Of a DNA stretch of 15,751 nucleotides, positions 7,833 to 15,273 are shown piece after piece. A model generated the notes under the pieces. The model saw nothing but the letters and a program-made list of their open reading frames with translations. It made no database searches and was not told where the DNA came from. The DNA comes from CAWCTB01 sp963798275 (GTDB taxonomy: Bacteria; Acidobacteriota; Terriglobia; Terriglobales; Acidobacteriaceae). Made by a program: the position numbers and the translations under genes. The stretch lies in assembly GCA_963798275.1 (NCBI GenBank), contig CAWCTB010000040.1:1-15751 (forward strand), read 5' to 3'. How positions within the stretch are numbered: the stretch's first letter is position 1; each line of letters opens with the position of its first letter.

Positions 7833-8130
7833 CGTTATGACTGCGCATCTAACCTCATAAGCCGCCTCTCGATCCTGATTTGAGGGAGCCGAAAGTCATG
7901 CCGGGCTTGCCCCATCGCTGTGAAAACTTGTTGCCGGAGCAGGTGTTTTGTCGGGTAGAGGCACCGAGACCGGAACGCAGCGATCGGGGTTCGGGAAGGG
8001 TACCGATTGGTGACCATTTACGCGTGGTTCCCGTCTAACGCCTTGAACCTCTAGTGAATCCCCCTCAACAGCAATTCCTGCGGGCGCAACGGTATAATTT
8101 CTATTTGGCTTATTAGTTGGAGGACACGCA
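7833..8130. other. Intergenic region upstream of htrA-like gene
   Basis: This 298-bp gap follows the amidohydrolase stop. Its right end carries a -10 element and ribosome site for the protease gene. The rest has no convincing coding sequence on either strand, no tRNA-like fold that closes, and no clear terminator after the amidohydrolase. A weak interrupted palindrome (CGGGAA ... TTCCCG) lies at about 7994-8034. Confidence 0.55.
8093..8123 (+). promoter_or_regulatory. -10 element and ribosome site of htrA-like gene
   Basis: A perfect TATAAT lies at 8093-8098 and a GGAGG ribosome site at 8119-8123, seven bases before the ATG. No good -35 hexamer sits 16-18 bases upstream, so the promoter may need an activator or an alternative sigma factor. 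The latter would fit an envelope-stress protease. Confidence 0.5.
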
Positions 8131-9771
8131 ATGGATCGGCAAGTCACGGGTTTCGGGCAAAGGTTCAAGGCGAATCGTTTTGCCTCGACCCTGGTGATCC
8201 TGGCGACACTTTCGCTAGGCATCCTGATCGGCACGGTAGTCTCGGCAGGCGTCAAGGGCAAAGAGAAGGGATCTTCGTCCGACGCGACGCCGCTGACCGT
8301 ACCCTCACCACAGCAGCTCTCGTCGCAGTTTTCGCAGATTGCCCGCCAGCTTGAGCCGTCGGTGGTCAACATCAACACGGAGTCGACCATAGAGAACCCG
8401 CATCGGCACGGTGGCCGCGCCACTCCGGGCGGCCCGGATGACGATGGCAGCGGCGGCGGCGGCGGCGACCAGGACAACCCTTTTCAGGACTTCTTTGACC
8501 GCTTTTTCGGCGGACAGGGCGGACAGGGCGGACAGGGTGGACAGTTTCCCGGAGGTCCTGACGGACAGGACATGCGCGAGCGCTCGCTGGGCTCGGGCGT
8601 GATTGTGGACGGCAAGGGCTACATCGTCACCAACGCCCACGTGGTCGAGAAGGCCGACCGCATCCGGGTGAAGCTGATGAACGATCCCGCCACCGTCACC
8701 TACGACGCAACGGTTGTCGGCTCGGACAAGGAAACGGACCTCGCCGTCATCAAGATCGACCCCAAAGGCAAGACGCTCCCGGCGGCGAAGATGGGGAATT
8801 CCGACGGCATGCAAGTGGGCGATTGGGTGCTGGCGATCGGAAGTCCTTTCGGGCTGGAAGAAACCGTGACTGCCGGAATCGTATCGGCGCGCGGACGCAA
8901 CATCGTTCCCCAACGCCAGTTCCAGTCGTTTATTCAAACCGATGCGGCGATCAACCCGGGCAATTCGGGTGGACCGCTGGTGAACATGGCTGGCGAAATC
9001 ATCGGAATTAACACGGCGATTTACACCAGCGGCGGCGGATACCAGGGGGTTGGATTCGCCATGCCGTCCAACACCGTGGTGCAGGTATACAACCAGCTCA
9101 TCGGGCCGGAACACAAGGTCTCGCGCGGTTCCATTGGCGTCGAGTTCAACGCCGTCCCGAACCCGGCCGTAGCGCGCGTTTATGGCGTAAGCAGCGGAGT
9201 CACCATTGCCAACGTCACGCCTAACGGTCCGGCCGACAAAGCTGGATTAAAGACCGGTGACACCATCACCACGGTCAACGGCAAGGAAATCAAGACCGGC
9301 GACGAGTTGGTAGCCGATATTTCGGCGCTCAAGCCGGGCACCTCGGCCAAGGTCGGCTACGTCCGCAACGGCAAGTCGATGAGCACCGAAGTCACCATCG
9401 CGGACCGCTCCAAGCTCTTCGCGGCGCGCCTCGGCGACGAAGATCAGGGCGGTGAGGAAGCCAAGCCGAAGGAAAGCAAGTTAGGCATCACGGTGCGCAA
9501 CATCACACCCGAATTGGCTGATCGGATGCAGTTGCCAAATAACAAGGGCGTCATCGTGCAGGATGTGAAACCCGACGCCTTTGGCGATAGTGTCAACTTG
9601 AGCCGCGGCGATGTCATTCTGGAAATCAACAAGCAACCGGTGAACAACGAAGATGACTTCCGCCGCGTTCAATCGCAGTTGAAAAGCGGAGATGACGTGG
9701 TGTTCCTGGTCCGGCCACGCGGGCAGGGACCGGGTGGCGGTACCGTCTTCATGGGAGGCACACTGCCGTAA
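8131..9771 (+). CDS. Do/DegQ-type HtrA serine endoprotease with two PDZ domains
   Basis: HtrA proteins degrade or refold damaged proteins in the periplasm. Residues 1-16 are cytoplasmic, 17-40 form a signal anchor or signal peptide, and 41-105 contain linker and the start of the protease fold. A Gly-rich insert at about 105-150 includes four GGQ repeats (127-138). The trypsin-like triad is complete: His170 in 'VTNAHVVEKAD', Asp203 in 'DKETDLAVIKID' and Ser279 in 'INPGNSGGPLVN'. PDZ1 spans roughly 330-425, with 'ANVTPNGPADKAGLKTGDTI', and PDZ2 roughly 445-540, with 'GVIVQDVKPDAFGDSVNLSRGDVI'. At 546 residues it is slightly longer than typical DegP/DegQ because of the Gly-rich stretch. It appears to be transcribed alone from the TATAAT at 8093 and is followed by a hairpin. 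I cannot separate DegP from DegQ or MucD by sequence. Confidence 0.93.
   Translation: MDRQVTGFGQRFKANRFASTLVILATLSLGILIGTVVSAGVKGKEKGSSSDATPLTVPSPQQLSSQFSQIARQLEPSVVNINTESTIENPHRHGGRATPGGPDDDGSGGGGGDQDNPFQDFFDRFFGGQGGQGGQGGQFPGGPDGQDMRERSLGSGVIVDGKGYIVTNAHVVEKADRIRVKLMNDPATVTYDATVVGSDKETDLAVIKIDPKGKTLPAAKMGNSDGMQVGDWVLAIGSPFGLEETVTAGIVSARGRNIVPQRQFQSFIQTDAAINPGNSGGPLVNMAGEIIGINTAIYTSGGGYQGVGFAMPSNTVVQVYNQLIGPEHKVSRGSIGVEFNAVPNPAVARVYGVSSGVTIANVTPNGPADKAGLKTGDTITTVNGKEIKTGDELVADISALKPGTSAKVGYVRNGKSMSTEVTIADRSKLFAARLGDEDQGGEEAKPKESKLGITVRNITPELADRMQLPNNKGVIVQDVKPDAFGDSVNLSRGDVILEINKQPVNNEDDFRRVQSQLKSGDDVVFLVRPRGQGPGGGTVFMGGTLP
8509..8544 (+). repeat. 9-bp tandem repeat inside htrA-like gene (4 units)
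   Basis: Four in-frame 9-base units (three ggcggacag, then ggtggacag) encode GGQ four times. A separate ggc run just upstream (about 8449-8466) encodes a glycine stretch. Such units can gain or lose copies without breaking the frame, changing only the linker between the anchor and the protease core. Confidence 0.85.
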
Positions 9772-9819
9772 GCAGTTATTCACAAGGCACTTAGTTCGTT
9801 AACAGCGCAGCAACAATCG

Positions 9820-9873
9820 GGCGGCACTGGGGCGGCTCTTCGGCTATGATGCCCAGTGTCGCCGGCTGATTTT
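9820..9873 (+). terminator. Long hairpin after htrA-like gene, probable terminator
   Basis: The left arm 9820-9833 (GGCGGCACTGGGGC) pairs with the right arm 9851-9863 (GCCCAGTGTCGCC) over 13 base pairs, with one G-U pair and one bulged G, around a 17-base loop. A short T-run (gatttt) follows at 9868-9873. The compensating mismatch (G-U) suggests an RNA stem. It lies about 50 bases after the stop, in the right place for a terminator. Confidence 0.6.
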
Positions 9874-9921
9874 GGGACGCTGGTGGCATTTTTGTGGTTT
9901 CCCTTTCTCCTTCGGCTTGTT

Positions 9922-9927
9922 TACAAT
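9922..9927 (+). promoter_or_regulatory. -10 element upstream of peptidoglycan-binding-like gene
   Basis: TACAAT at 9922-9927 lies 43 bases before the preferred ATG at 9971. The -35 region (TTCCCT near 9899) is poor. Position and the preceding terminator-like hairpin support an independent transcript. Confidence 0.35.
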
Positions 9928-9970
9928 GGCGAAATATTCAGTAATTCATAGTTTGTCTTTCATTGGTGGT

Positions 9971-10471
9971 ATGCGAATGGACTTTCGAATCATTCAATTC
10001 GCTGCTGTAATCCTCTCCGCGTTTCTCCTCGCTGGCATGGGCTTTGCCAAGAGCGCCAAGAGCACTTCCAAGAGCAGTTCCAAAAGCGCTTCTAAGCATT
10101 CATCTTCCAGTTCTCATAAGTCTTCCGGCCACTCCAGCAAGAGCGCTAGATCCAAGAAAACCGCTCACGGACAGCGCACGATCGATGAACAACGCACTCG
10201 CGAAATCCAATCGGCGTTGATCCGCGAGCACTATCTCGACGGGGTGCCTACCGGAGCGTGGAATCAGGAAACGCGGGACGCACTGGTTCGCTACCAGGCG
10301 GCCAACGGCTGGCAGACCAAAGTGACGCCCGACTCGAGAGCCCTCATCAAGCTGGGCTTGGGACCGGACCACACAGGGCTGCTGAATCCCGATACCGCAT
10401 CGATTCCTTCCCCGCACGAACTGGGCACGGACCACGAGACACTGCCCGGAGGCTCGGCACAACAACCGTAG
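9971..10471 (+). CDS. Secreted Ser/Lys-rich protein with peptidoglycan-binding-like domain
   Basis: The preferred start at 9971 (or 9977) gives 166 (or 164) residues and places a clean signal peptide at residues 1-26 ('AAVILSAFLLAGMGFAKS'). The frame is open further up, with an ATG at 9926, but that would bury the signal peptide and overlap the -10 element. Residues 27-63 are almost only Ser, Lys, Ala and His, a very basic flexible tether. Residues 70-132 ('QRTREIQSALIREHYLDG', 'TGAWNQETRDALVRYQAANG', 'SRALIKLGLG') match the repeat logic of PG_binding_1 domains. The remainder is a Pro-rich tail. No catalytic domain is present. It probably acts in the periplasm, with the basic tether perhaps binding acidic cell-wall or membrane groups, but binding is inferred. 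Confidence 0.75.
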   Translation: MRMDFRIIQFAAVILSAFLLAGMGFAKSAKSTSKSSSKSASKHSSSSSHKSSGHSSKSARSKKTAHGQRTIDEQRTREIQSALIREHYLDGVPTGAWNQETRDALVRYQAANGWQTKVTPDSRALIKLGLGPDHTGLLNPDTASIPSPHELGTDHETLPGGSAQQP

Positions 10472-10506
10472 CCGGAGTCTTCTAACGTAAGCAATTTTTC
10501 GACAAG

Positions 10507-10530
10507 AAGCGTGGAATCCCCGCGCTTTTT
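10507..10530 (+). terminator. Intrinsic terminator after peptidoglycan-binding-like gene
   Basis: AAGCGTGG (10507-10514) pairs with CCGCGCTT (10520-10527) to give an 8-bp stem with one G-U pair and a 5-base loop. The T-run of the right arm continues to 10530 and a second T-rich stretch follows. It lies 35 bases after the stop. Confidence 0.75.
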
Positions 10531-10680
10531 GCTTTGTTTTGGGGAATTGCGACTACACGGGGCTTTTTTGAGGGCTTCCAACTACTCGGACCGGTGTAGA
10601 ATGCCGTGGTCCCAGACCCTCAACTTCGGAGTTGGACTCGGCCTGAATGCGGCCGGAACCTTATCTTTGCAGGGAGACTG

Positions 10681-11724
10681 ATGATGAGCAGGATCGCCTT
10701 AGCCCTTTCGCTGGTAGGAACATTGTTTCTGGCTGGAGCCGAGGCGCAGACTGCGCCGGTGCCGGCCGCTCCTGCGGCCACAGTAGCGCCCGCTGCCGCA
10801 CCTGTCCATCAGGGCCGCAAGAAACGTGTCGCGGTCTTCGATTTCGACTACGCGACGGTGCAGAGTTACTCCTCGGCAATGTTTGGCACCAACGTGGACG
10901 TAGGCAGAGGAATTTCTGATCTGATCGTCAAGTACCTGGTGCAGGACGGGACGTATTCGGTTATCGACCGGAAGGCGATGGACAAGATTTTGACCGAGCA
11001 GAACTTCTCTAACAGTGACCGCGCCAATCCCAATTCCGCGGCCAAACTGGGCAAGATTCTAGGAGTCGACGCGATCATCGTCGGCAGCGTCACCCAATTC
11101 GGAAATGAAACCAAGAACACCAACCTGGGCGGCGCTGGCGGTGGCTGGGCGGGCGCTGGTCTCGGCGCCTTCGGCCACAAGAAAAGCAAGGCGATCGTTG
11201 CTCTCGATGCGCGCATCATCAACATCGATACCGCTGAAATCATGGCGGTCGCGGAGGGCAAGGGCGAGTCGTCTCGCGAAAGCACGTCGATGACCGGTGG
11301 CGGAAGCAACTGGCACGGATTCGGCGCAGGCCATGCTGACTTCGGCAGCAGCGATTTTCAGCAGACCATCATCGGCGAAGCCGTGAACCTTGCGTCTCAG
11401 CAGCTAAGTACCGAACTGATCGCTGACAATCCGAAGCTGGAGGCCCGCACGGTCGTGGTGGAAGGTCTCGTAGCCTCAGTCGATGGGGGGCAGATCGTCC
11501 TGAACGTGGGCGGGAAGGCGGGACTGAAGGTCGGCGACCAGCTCAATGTGGAGCGGGTGACGAAGGAGATCAAGGATCCCGCAACCGGTCAGGTGATCCG
11601 TAAGCTGAGCACCACGGTAGGCGTGATTAAGCTGACCGACGTGGATGACATCTCCGCCGTCGGTGCGCCCGTATCGGGTTCGGGCTTCAAGGTTGGTGAC
11701 GCGGTTAAGACCATAACCCAATAG
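10681..11724 (+). CDS. CsgG-domain secreted protein with FlgT-C-like domain
   Basis: An AGGGAG ribosome site at 10671-10676 sets the start at the ATG pair 10681/10684, giving 347 residues; the frame is open upstream from 10606. Residues 1-23 are a signal peptide ('ALSLVGTLFLAGAEAQ') and 24-45 a Pro/Ala linker. Residues 47-250 match the CsgG fold: 'RVAVFDFDYATV', 'GISDLIVKYLVQDGTYSVID', 'ILTEQNFSNSDRANPNSAAK', 'ILGVDAIIVGSVTQFG', 'ARIINIDTAEI'. Residues 255-345 ('GLVASVDGGQIVLNVGGKAG', 'LKVGDQLNVERV') resemble the FlgT C-terminal domain. E. coli CsgG is a lipoprotein pore for curli subunits; this protein has no cysteine at all, so it cannot be lipidated. No curli subunit genes are near. A role in the envelope is likely, but curli export is not supported. 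Confidence 0.8.
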   Translation: MMSRIALALSLVGTLFLAGAEAQTAPVPAAPAATVAPAAAPVHQGRKKRVAVFDFDYATVQSYSSAMFGTNVDVGRGISDLIVKYLVQDGTYSVIDRKAMDKILTEQNFSNSDRANPNSAAKLGKILGVDAIIVGSVTQFGNETKNTNLGGAGGGWAGAGLGAFGHKKSKAIVALDARIINIDTAEIMAVAEGKGESSRESTSMTGGGSNWHGFGAGHADFGSSDFQQTIIGEAVNLASQQLSTELIADNPKLEARTVVVEGLVASVDGGQIVLNVGGKAGLKVGDQLNVERVTKEIKDPATGQVIRKLSTTVGVIKLTDVDDISAVGAPVSGSGFKVGDAVKTITQ

Positions 11725-11760
11725 AGGTGGGGTAGTGAACTGCGTCGTAGGGTAAAGAGA

Positions 11761-11780
11761 GGCGCGGAAGCTTCCGCGCC
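11761..11780. terminator. Perfect palindrome between convergent genes, probable bidirectional terminator
   Basis: GGCGCGGAAG followed by CTTCCGCGCC is a perfect 20-base palindrome that folds into an 8-bp GC-rich stem. It lies 36 bases after the CsgG-like stop and 36 bases after the aminotransferase stop on the other strand. T-rich tracts flank it in both directions (tgttggttctt on plus, tctcttta on minus), so it could end both transcripts. Confidence 0.65.
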
Positions 11781-11816
11781 TGTTGGTTCTTCAGGCGAAC
11801 GTTTGGCGTGGGAACA

Positions 11817-13190
11817 TCACATCGTTTCTTTGCGGGCTTCGTCGATGGCTTCCGCCAGGCAGTTAACTGCCCATTGAATCTCTTCTTTCGTGATCACCGC
11901 CGGGGGCGCGATCATCACGTGATCTCCCAACTTTCCGTCCGCGCAACCCTGCATGGGGTAGAGCAGGAGTCCGCGCCGCAGGGCACATTCGCTCACCTGG
12001 GCGGCAAACTTTCGTTCCGCCGGAAAGGGGCGCTTTGACGGCTTGTCTGCGACGAACTCAACGGCCCACAATAAGCCGAGTCCGCGAATGTCGCCCACGG
12101 TCTCCAGAGACCAGAGCCGTTCCAGCTCGGAACGAAGCGCGGACGCGACGCCGCCTTCCAGGCTTGAATTGGCGGGTTCAACCAGTCCGCTTGCAACGAT
12201 CCTCTGCAGAACGGCCCGGCCGGCTGCCACCGACACCGGGTGCGCATTGTAGGTGAAGCCGTGCAGGAGGGACCCTGTCCCGTTGGCGATTGCCTCCCCG
12301 ACGTGCCGCTGGGCGATGATGGCTCCCAGCGGCGCGTAGCCGCTGGAGATGCCCTTACCAAGCGCGATGATGTCCGGCGTGACATCCCAGTGCTGCATGG
12401 CGAAGTTGCGCCCGGTGCGGCCGAAGCCGGTCATCACCTCGTCGGCAATCAGCAGGACGTTGTGCTTTCGGCAAATCTCCACTACACGAGGAGCGTAGGA
12501 CGCCGGTGGGGCAACCGCACCCAGCGTCGCTCCGCTGAGCGACTCCATGATGAACCCTGCCGCCGTTCCCTGGGTTTCGGAGATGGCTTCTTCGACCTCC
12601 GCAGCATACTTCTCCCCGCAGTCGAGGCATCCGTTCCCGCAGTTGTAGGCGCAGCGGTAACCGTTGGGAATGTTGGCCTTGGGAAATTCACGCAACATGG
12701 GCAGGTAGATGCCTCGCCGCGATTCGTTTCCGCTGACCGCCATCGCGCCCAGCGTCGCGCCGTGATAGCTCTGGCGCCGGCTCACGATCTGGAAACGCTG
12801 GCTGTGTCCGGCTTCAACCTGGTACTGACGCGCCAGCTTCAGCGCACTTTCGACCGCCTCTGAGCCTCCGCTGGTGAAGAAGACCGATCCGTCGTGGTAA
12901 GCGGGGCCCGCGAAGTCCAGAATCTCTTGTGCGAATCGCTCAGCCACTTCCGTGGTGAAGTTGCTGGAATGGACGAACTCGAGCTGCGCCGCCTGCTCGG
13001 CCATGGCTCGCGCGATCTCGCGGTCGCCATGCCCGATGAAGTTGACGACGGCACTGGAAGTGAAATCCAGGTAGCGCTTGCCGGCCTGGTCGAAGAGCCA
13101 CACGCCCTCGCCGCGAGCCGCGACTGGGTACTGCTTGTTGAGAACACGATGCAGGATGGGGGAGTGGGCTGGCGCCTTGGCAGGCGTCAT
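11817..13190 (-). CDS. Class III PLP-dependent aminotransferase
   Basis: The enzyme moves an amino group, often from an omega-amino acid or diamine, to a 2-oxoacid using pyridoxal phosphate. 'VFFTSGGSEAVESALKLARQY' (phosphate cup), 'SYHGATLGAMAVSG', 'LLIADEVMTGFGRTG' with Asp250, 'IIALGKGISSGYAPLG' with the Schiff-base Lys279, and 'HGFTYNAHPVS' are in family order. The ATG at 13190 gives 457 residues, normal for the class. The frame is open to 13469, but the extension runs antisense through a neighbouring gene. A GTG at 13220 would add ten residues; neither start has a clear ribosome site. An unusual cysteine cluster, C180-x3-C184-x3-C188-x2-C191, sits before the active-site half. The substrate is not deducible, and no catabolic partner genes lie beside it. 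Confidence 0.9.
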   Translation of the reverse strand: MTPAKAPAHSPILHRVLNKQYPVAARGEGVWLFDQAGKRYLDFTSSAVVNFIGHGDREIARAMAEQAAQLEFVHSSNFTTEVAERFAQEILDFAGPAYHDGSVFFTSGGSEAVESALKLARQYQVEAGHSQRFQIVSRRQSYHGATLGAMAVSGNESRRGIYLPMLREFPKANIPNGYRCAYNCGNGCLDCGEKYAAEVEEAISETQGTAAGFIMESLSGATLGAVAPPASYAPRVVEICRKHNVLLIADEVMTGFGRTGRNFAMQHWDVTPDIIALGKGISSGYAPLGAIIAQRHVGEAIANGTGSLLHGFTYNAHPVSVAAGRAVLQRIVASGLVEPANSSLEGGVASALRSELERLWSLETVGDIRGLGLLWAVEFVADKPSKRPFPAERKFAAQVSECALRRGLLLYPMQGCADGKLGDHVMIAPPAVITKEEIQWAVNCLAEAIDEARKETM

Positions 13191-13226
13191 CGTCGGCGGA
13201 GACTTCGCGTTGGTGTCCACCCGCGG

Positions 13227-13255
13227 ATTATGCGCGACCAAGGGCGAAGCTTCAA
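13227..13255 (-). promoter_or_regulatory. Sigma70-type promoter of aminotransferase gene
   Basis: On the minus strand TTGAAG (13255-13250) and CATAAT (13232-13227) are 17 bases apart, matching consensus at four and five of six positions. Transcription would start near 13220, leaving a leader of about 30 bases before the ATG at 13190, or almost none if the GTG at 13220 is used. Confidence 0.55.
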
Positions 13256-13331
13256 CCCAATCTTCCAGGTCTCCGTGGGCGGCCGTGCTACATTGCTCTG
13301 CGACACTTTCACGCACTCCACCGAGGTGACG

Positions 13332-13694
13332 ATGAGCCCAGCACAGAACAACTACCGCATGGATTACATTGAATTTCCCGCCACCGATATCGAAGCCACT
13401 AAGCGCTTCTATCACCAGGTGTTTGGCTGGAACTTTAAAGATTGGGGCCCGGGCTATATCAGCTTTCATGACGGCAGGCTAGGCGGAGGCTTCACGACAG
13501 AGGCGAAGGTTGCGAGCGGTAGTGGCGCGGTTGGCGCGCTGGTCGTTCTCTACGCCGCCAATCTTGAGGAGACGCTCGGCAAAGTGAAAGCCGCGGGCGG
13601 CAAGGTCGTGCGCGAGACCTTCGAGTTTCCCGGTGGCCGCCGCTTTCATTTCGCCGATCCGAACGGCAACGAGCTGGCCGTCTGGAGCGAGTAA
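13332..13694 (+). CDS. VOC-superfamily protein (glyoxalase/bleomycin-resistance fold)
   Basis: This 120-residue protein starts at an ATG placed five bases after GAGG (13323-13326). It has the two-module VOC layout: 'DYIEFPATDIEATKRFYHQV' then 'FGWNFKDWG' in the first beta-alpha-beta-beta-beta unit, and 'ETLGKVKAAGGKVVRETFEF' followed by 'FHFADPNGNELAVW' in the second. The 'FYxxvFGW' and 'DPxGNxxxxW' signatures are typical of the superfamily. Such proteins dimerise and may bind a metal for isomerase, dioxygenase or lyase chemistry, or simply bind small molecules. The function here is not known. It diverges from the aminotransferase gene across 141 bp. A TACATT at 13289-13294 could be its -10 element, without a good -35. 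Confidence 0.85.
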   Translation: MSPAQNNYRMDYIEFPATDIEATKRFYHQVFGWNFKDWGPGYISFHDGRLGGGFTTEAKVASGSGAVGALVVLYAANLEETLGKVKAAGGKVVRETFEFPGGRRFHFADPNGNELAVWSE

Positions 13695-13721
13695 GCGCGA
13701 CCTTTTTCTGAGCGCAAGCCT

Positions 13722-13751
13722 GCGAATTCCCCGCGCGCACTTGGAATTCGC
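13722..13751. repeat. Perfect inverted repeat between VOC and MFS genes
   Basis: GCGAATTCC (13722-13730) and GGAATTCGC (13743-13751) form a perfect 9-bp stem with a 12-base loop. No T-run follows the right arm. It overlaps the -35 element proposed for the transporter gene, so it could be an operator as well as a hairpin that ends the VOC transcript. Confidence 0.5.
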
Positions 13752-13769
13752 CTCGATCTCCGGTAGATT
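13741..13769 (+). promoter_or_regulatory. Candidate promoter of MFS transporter gene
   Basis: TTGGAA (13741-13746) and TAGATT (13764-13769) are 17 bases apart, each matching four of six consensus positions. Transcription would start near 13776, about 80 bases before the ATG. The -35 lies inside the right arm of the 13722-13751 inverted repeat, which would suit repression by a dimeric regulator. Confidence 0.4.
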
Positions 13770-13855
13770 CAGCAATTCGGTCGTGGCAGGCGGTCAGAAT
13801 CGCGCTTGCTGCTCCGGTGGAGTGGTGCGGTTCGCTGTAAGTTGGGGAGGCGCCG

Positions 13856-15195
13856 ATGTCGAAGGGCAAAATTAATTCGTACGTCATCAAAGGCACCATC
13901 GTTGGGGCGCTAGGCGGACTGCTGTTCGGGTTCGACACGGCGGTCATCGCCGGCACTACGCATCAACTCACGCAGATCTTTTCCCTTTCGCCAACGCAGC
14001 TCGGGGTGACCGTCTCGATCGCATTGGTGGGCACGGTGATCGGCGCCATGTCTGCCGGGGTCCTCGGCGACTGGATTGGCGGGCGCGAAGCCCTGCGCAT
14101 CCTGGCTGCGTGTTACATCATCTCTGCGCTGGGATGCGCCTTCGCCTGGAACTGGCCCGTACTGCTGATCTTCCGCTTCATCGGAGGTCTGGGCATTGGC
14201 GGTTCGTCGGTGCTCGGCCCGGTCTACATCGCGGAAATCGCGCCCGCCCGATGGCGCGGTCTTCTGGTCGGTGCCTTTCAGATCAATGTTGTGGTGGGCA
14301 TCCTGGTGGCATACCTGTCGAACTACCTACTCGGACTCGCCGGGCTGGGACTTAACGAGTGGCGCTGGCAACTGGGTGTCGCTGCAATTCCAGCCATCCT
14401 GTTTTTCATCATGCTGTTTGGCATCCCGCGCAGCGCACGCTGGCTGGTCACCAAGAACCGCATCGCTGAGGCGCGCGATGTTCTCGATTTGCTGGGCTCG
14501 CCCGACGGTAAGAGCGAGCTCGACGACATCATCGCCTCAGTGCACGTGGATGGCGTCGCCCACTACGAGCCGCTCTTCCAGCGCAAATACCTGCGGCCGA
14601 TTTATCTCGCTGTGACAGTCGCCGCTTTCAACCAGCTTGCCGGCATCAATGCCATTCTCTATTACCTGAACGACATTTTCGGCATGGCGGGATTTAGTAA
14701 AGTCTCTGGCGACCTGCAGGCCGTGCCGTGGGCGCTATGAACCTGGTGGCGACCTTATTCGCCATGACCGTGATCGACAAGGTGGGACGCAAGACGCTGC
14801 TGCTTATCGGCGGCGTGGGCATGACCTTCTGCCTCGCCGGCGTTGCGGCCGTCTTCTTTACGCATCAGCACCAGGGCCTGCTGGTGTGGCTGCTGGTGGC
14901 CTACATCGCGTTCTTCGCCATCTCGCAGGGAGCGGTGATCTGGGTTTACATCAGCGAGGTGTTTCCCAACCGCGTGCGCTCCAAGGGCCAGAGCCTGGGC
15001 TGCTCCACGCACTGGATCATGAACGCCATCATCTCCTTCATCTTCCCGGTGCTGGCGGCCGATTCCGGCGGGTATCCATTCGTGTTCTTCGCCGCCATGA
15101 TGGCGCTGATGTTCTTCGTCGTGCTGTTTACGTTCCCGGAGACGAAGGGTGTCACGCTGGAAGAGATGCAGCACCGGCTGGGAATAGAGTACTGA
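13856..15195 (+). CDS. MFS sugar porter family transporter (one frameshift as sequenced)
   Basis: Sugar porters are 12-helix inner-membrane proteins, often sugar/proton symporters. Motifs in order: 'GLLFGFDTAVIAG' in helix 1, 'GDWIGGREALRI' in the 2-3 loop, 'RFIGGLGIGG', 'VYIAEIAPARWRG', 'IPRSARWLV' (PESPRWL-like), 'NQLAGINAILYY' in helix 7, then after the break 'DKVGRKTLLLIGG', 'VYISEVFPNRVRSKG' and the family-end motif 'FPETKGVTLEEMQ'. The start has a strong GGGGAGG site six bases upstream. The frame stops at 14740, while the second half runs in another frame to 15195. Adding one G after 14725 gives 'DLQAVAVGAMNLVATLF' and an unbroken 446-residue protein of normal length. The neighbouring glycosidase-like gene suggests uptake of released sugar. 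The particular sugar is not determinable. Confidence 0.88.
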
Positions 15196-15273
15196 TGCCG
15201 CGAAGAACCGGGTTCCGGAGGGGCGACTCAGTGTAGCCGAGATCTGACACCCCAAAGCTATAGGTCATTTGTC

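Noticed and set aside
7980..8040. tRNA- or riboswitch-like structure around 'ggggttcggga'
   Set aside because: The T-arm-like string has no matching acceptor, D or anticodon arms, and only a weak interrupted palindrome is present.
8305..9114. Minus-strand 269-residue open frame inside the HtrA gene
   Set aside because: It is a shadow of the GC-rich coding strand with no family motif; the plus strand encodes a full HtrA with its triad.
13191..13469. Long N-terminal extension of the aminotransferase (550 residues)
   Set aside because: It lies antisense to the VOC gene and upstream of a good promoter; the first family-like sequence follows the ATG at 13190.
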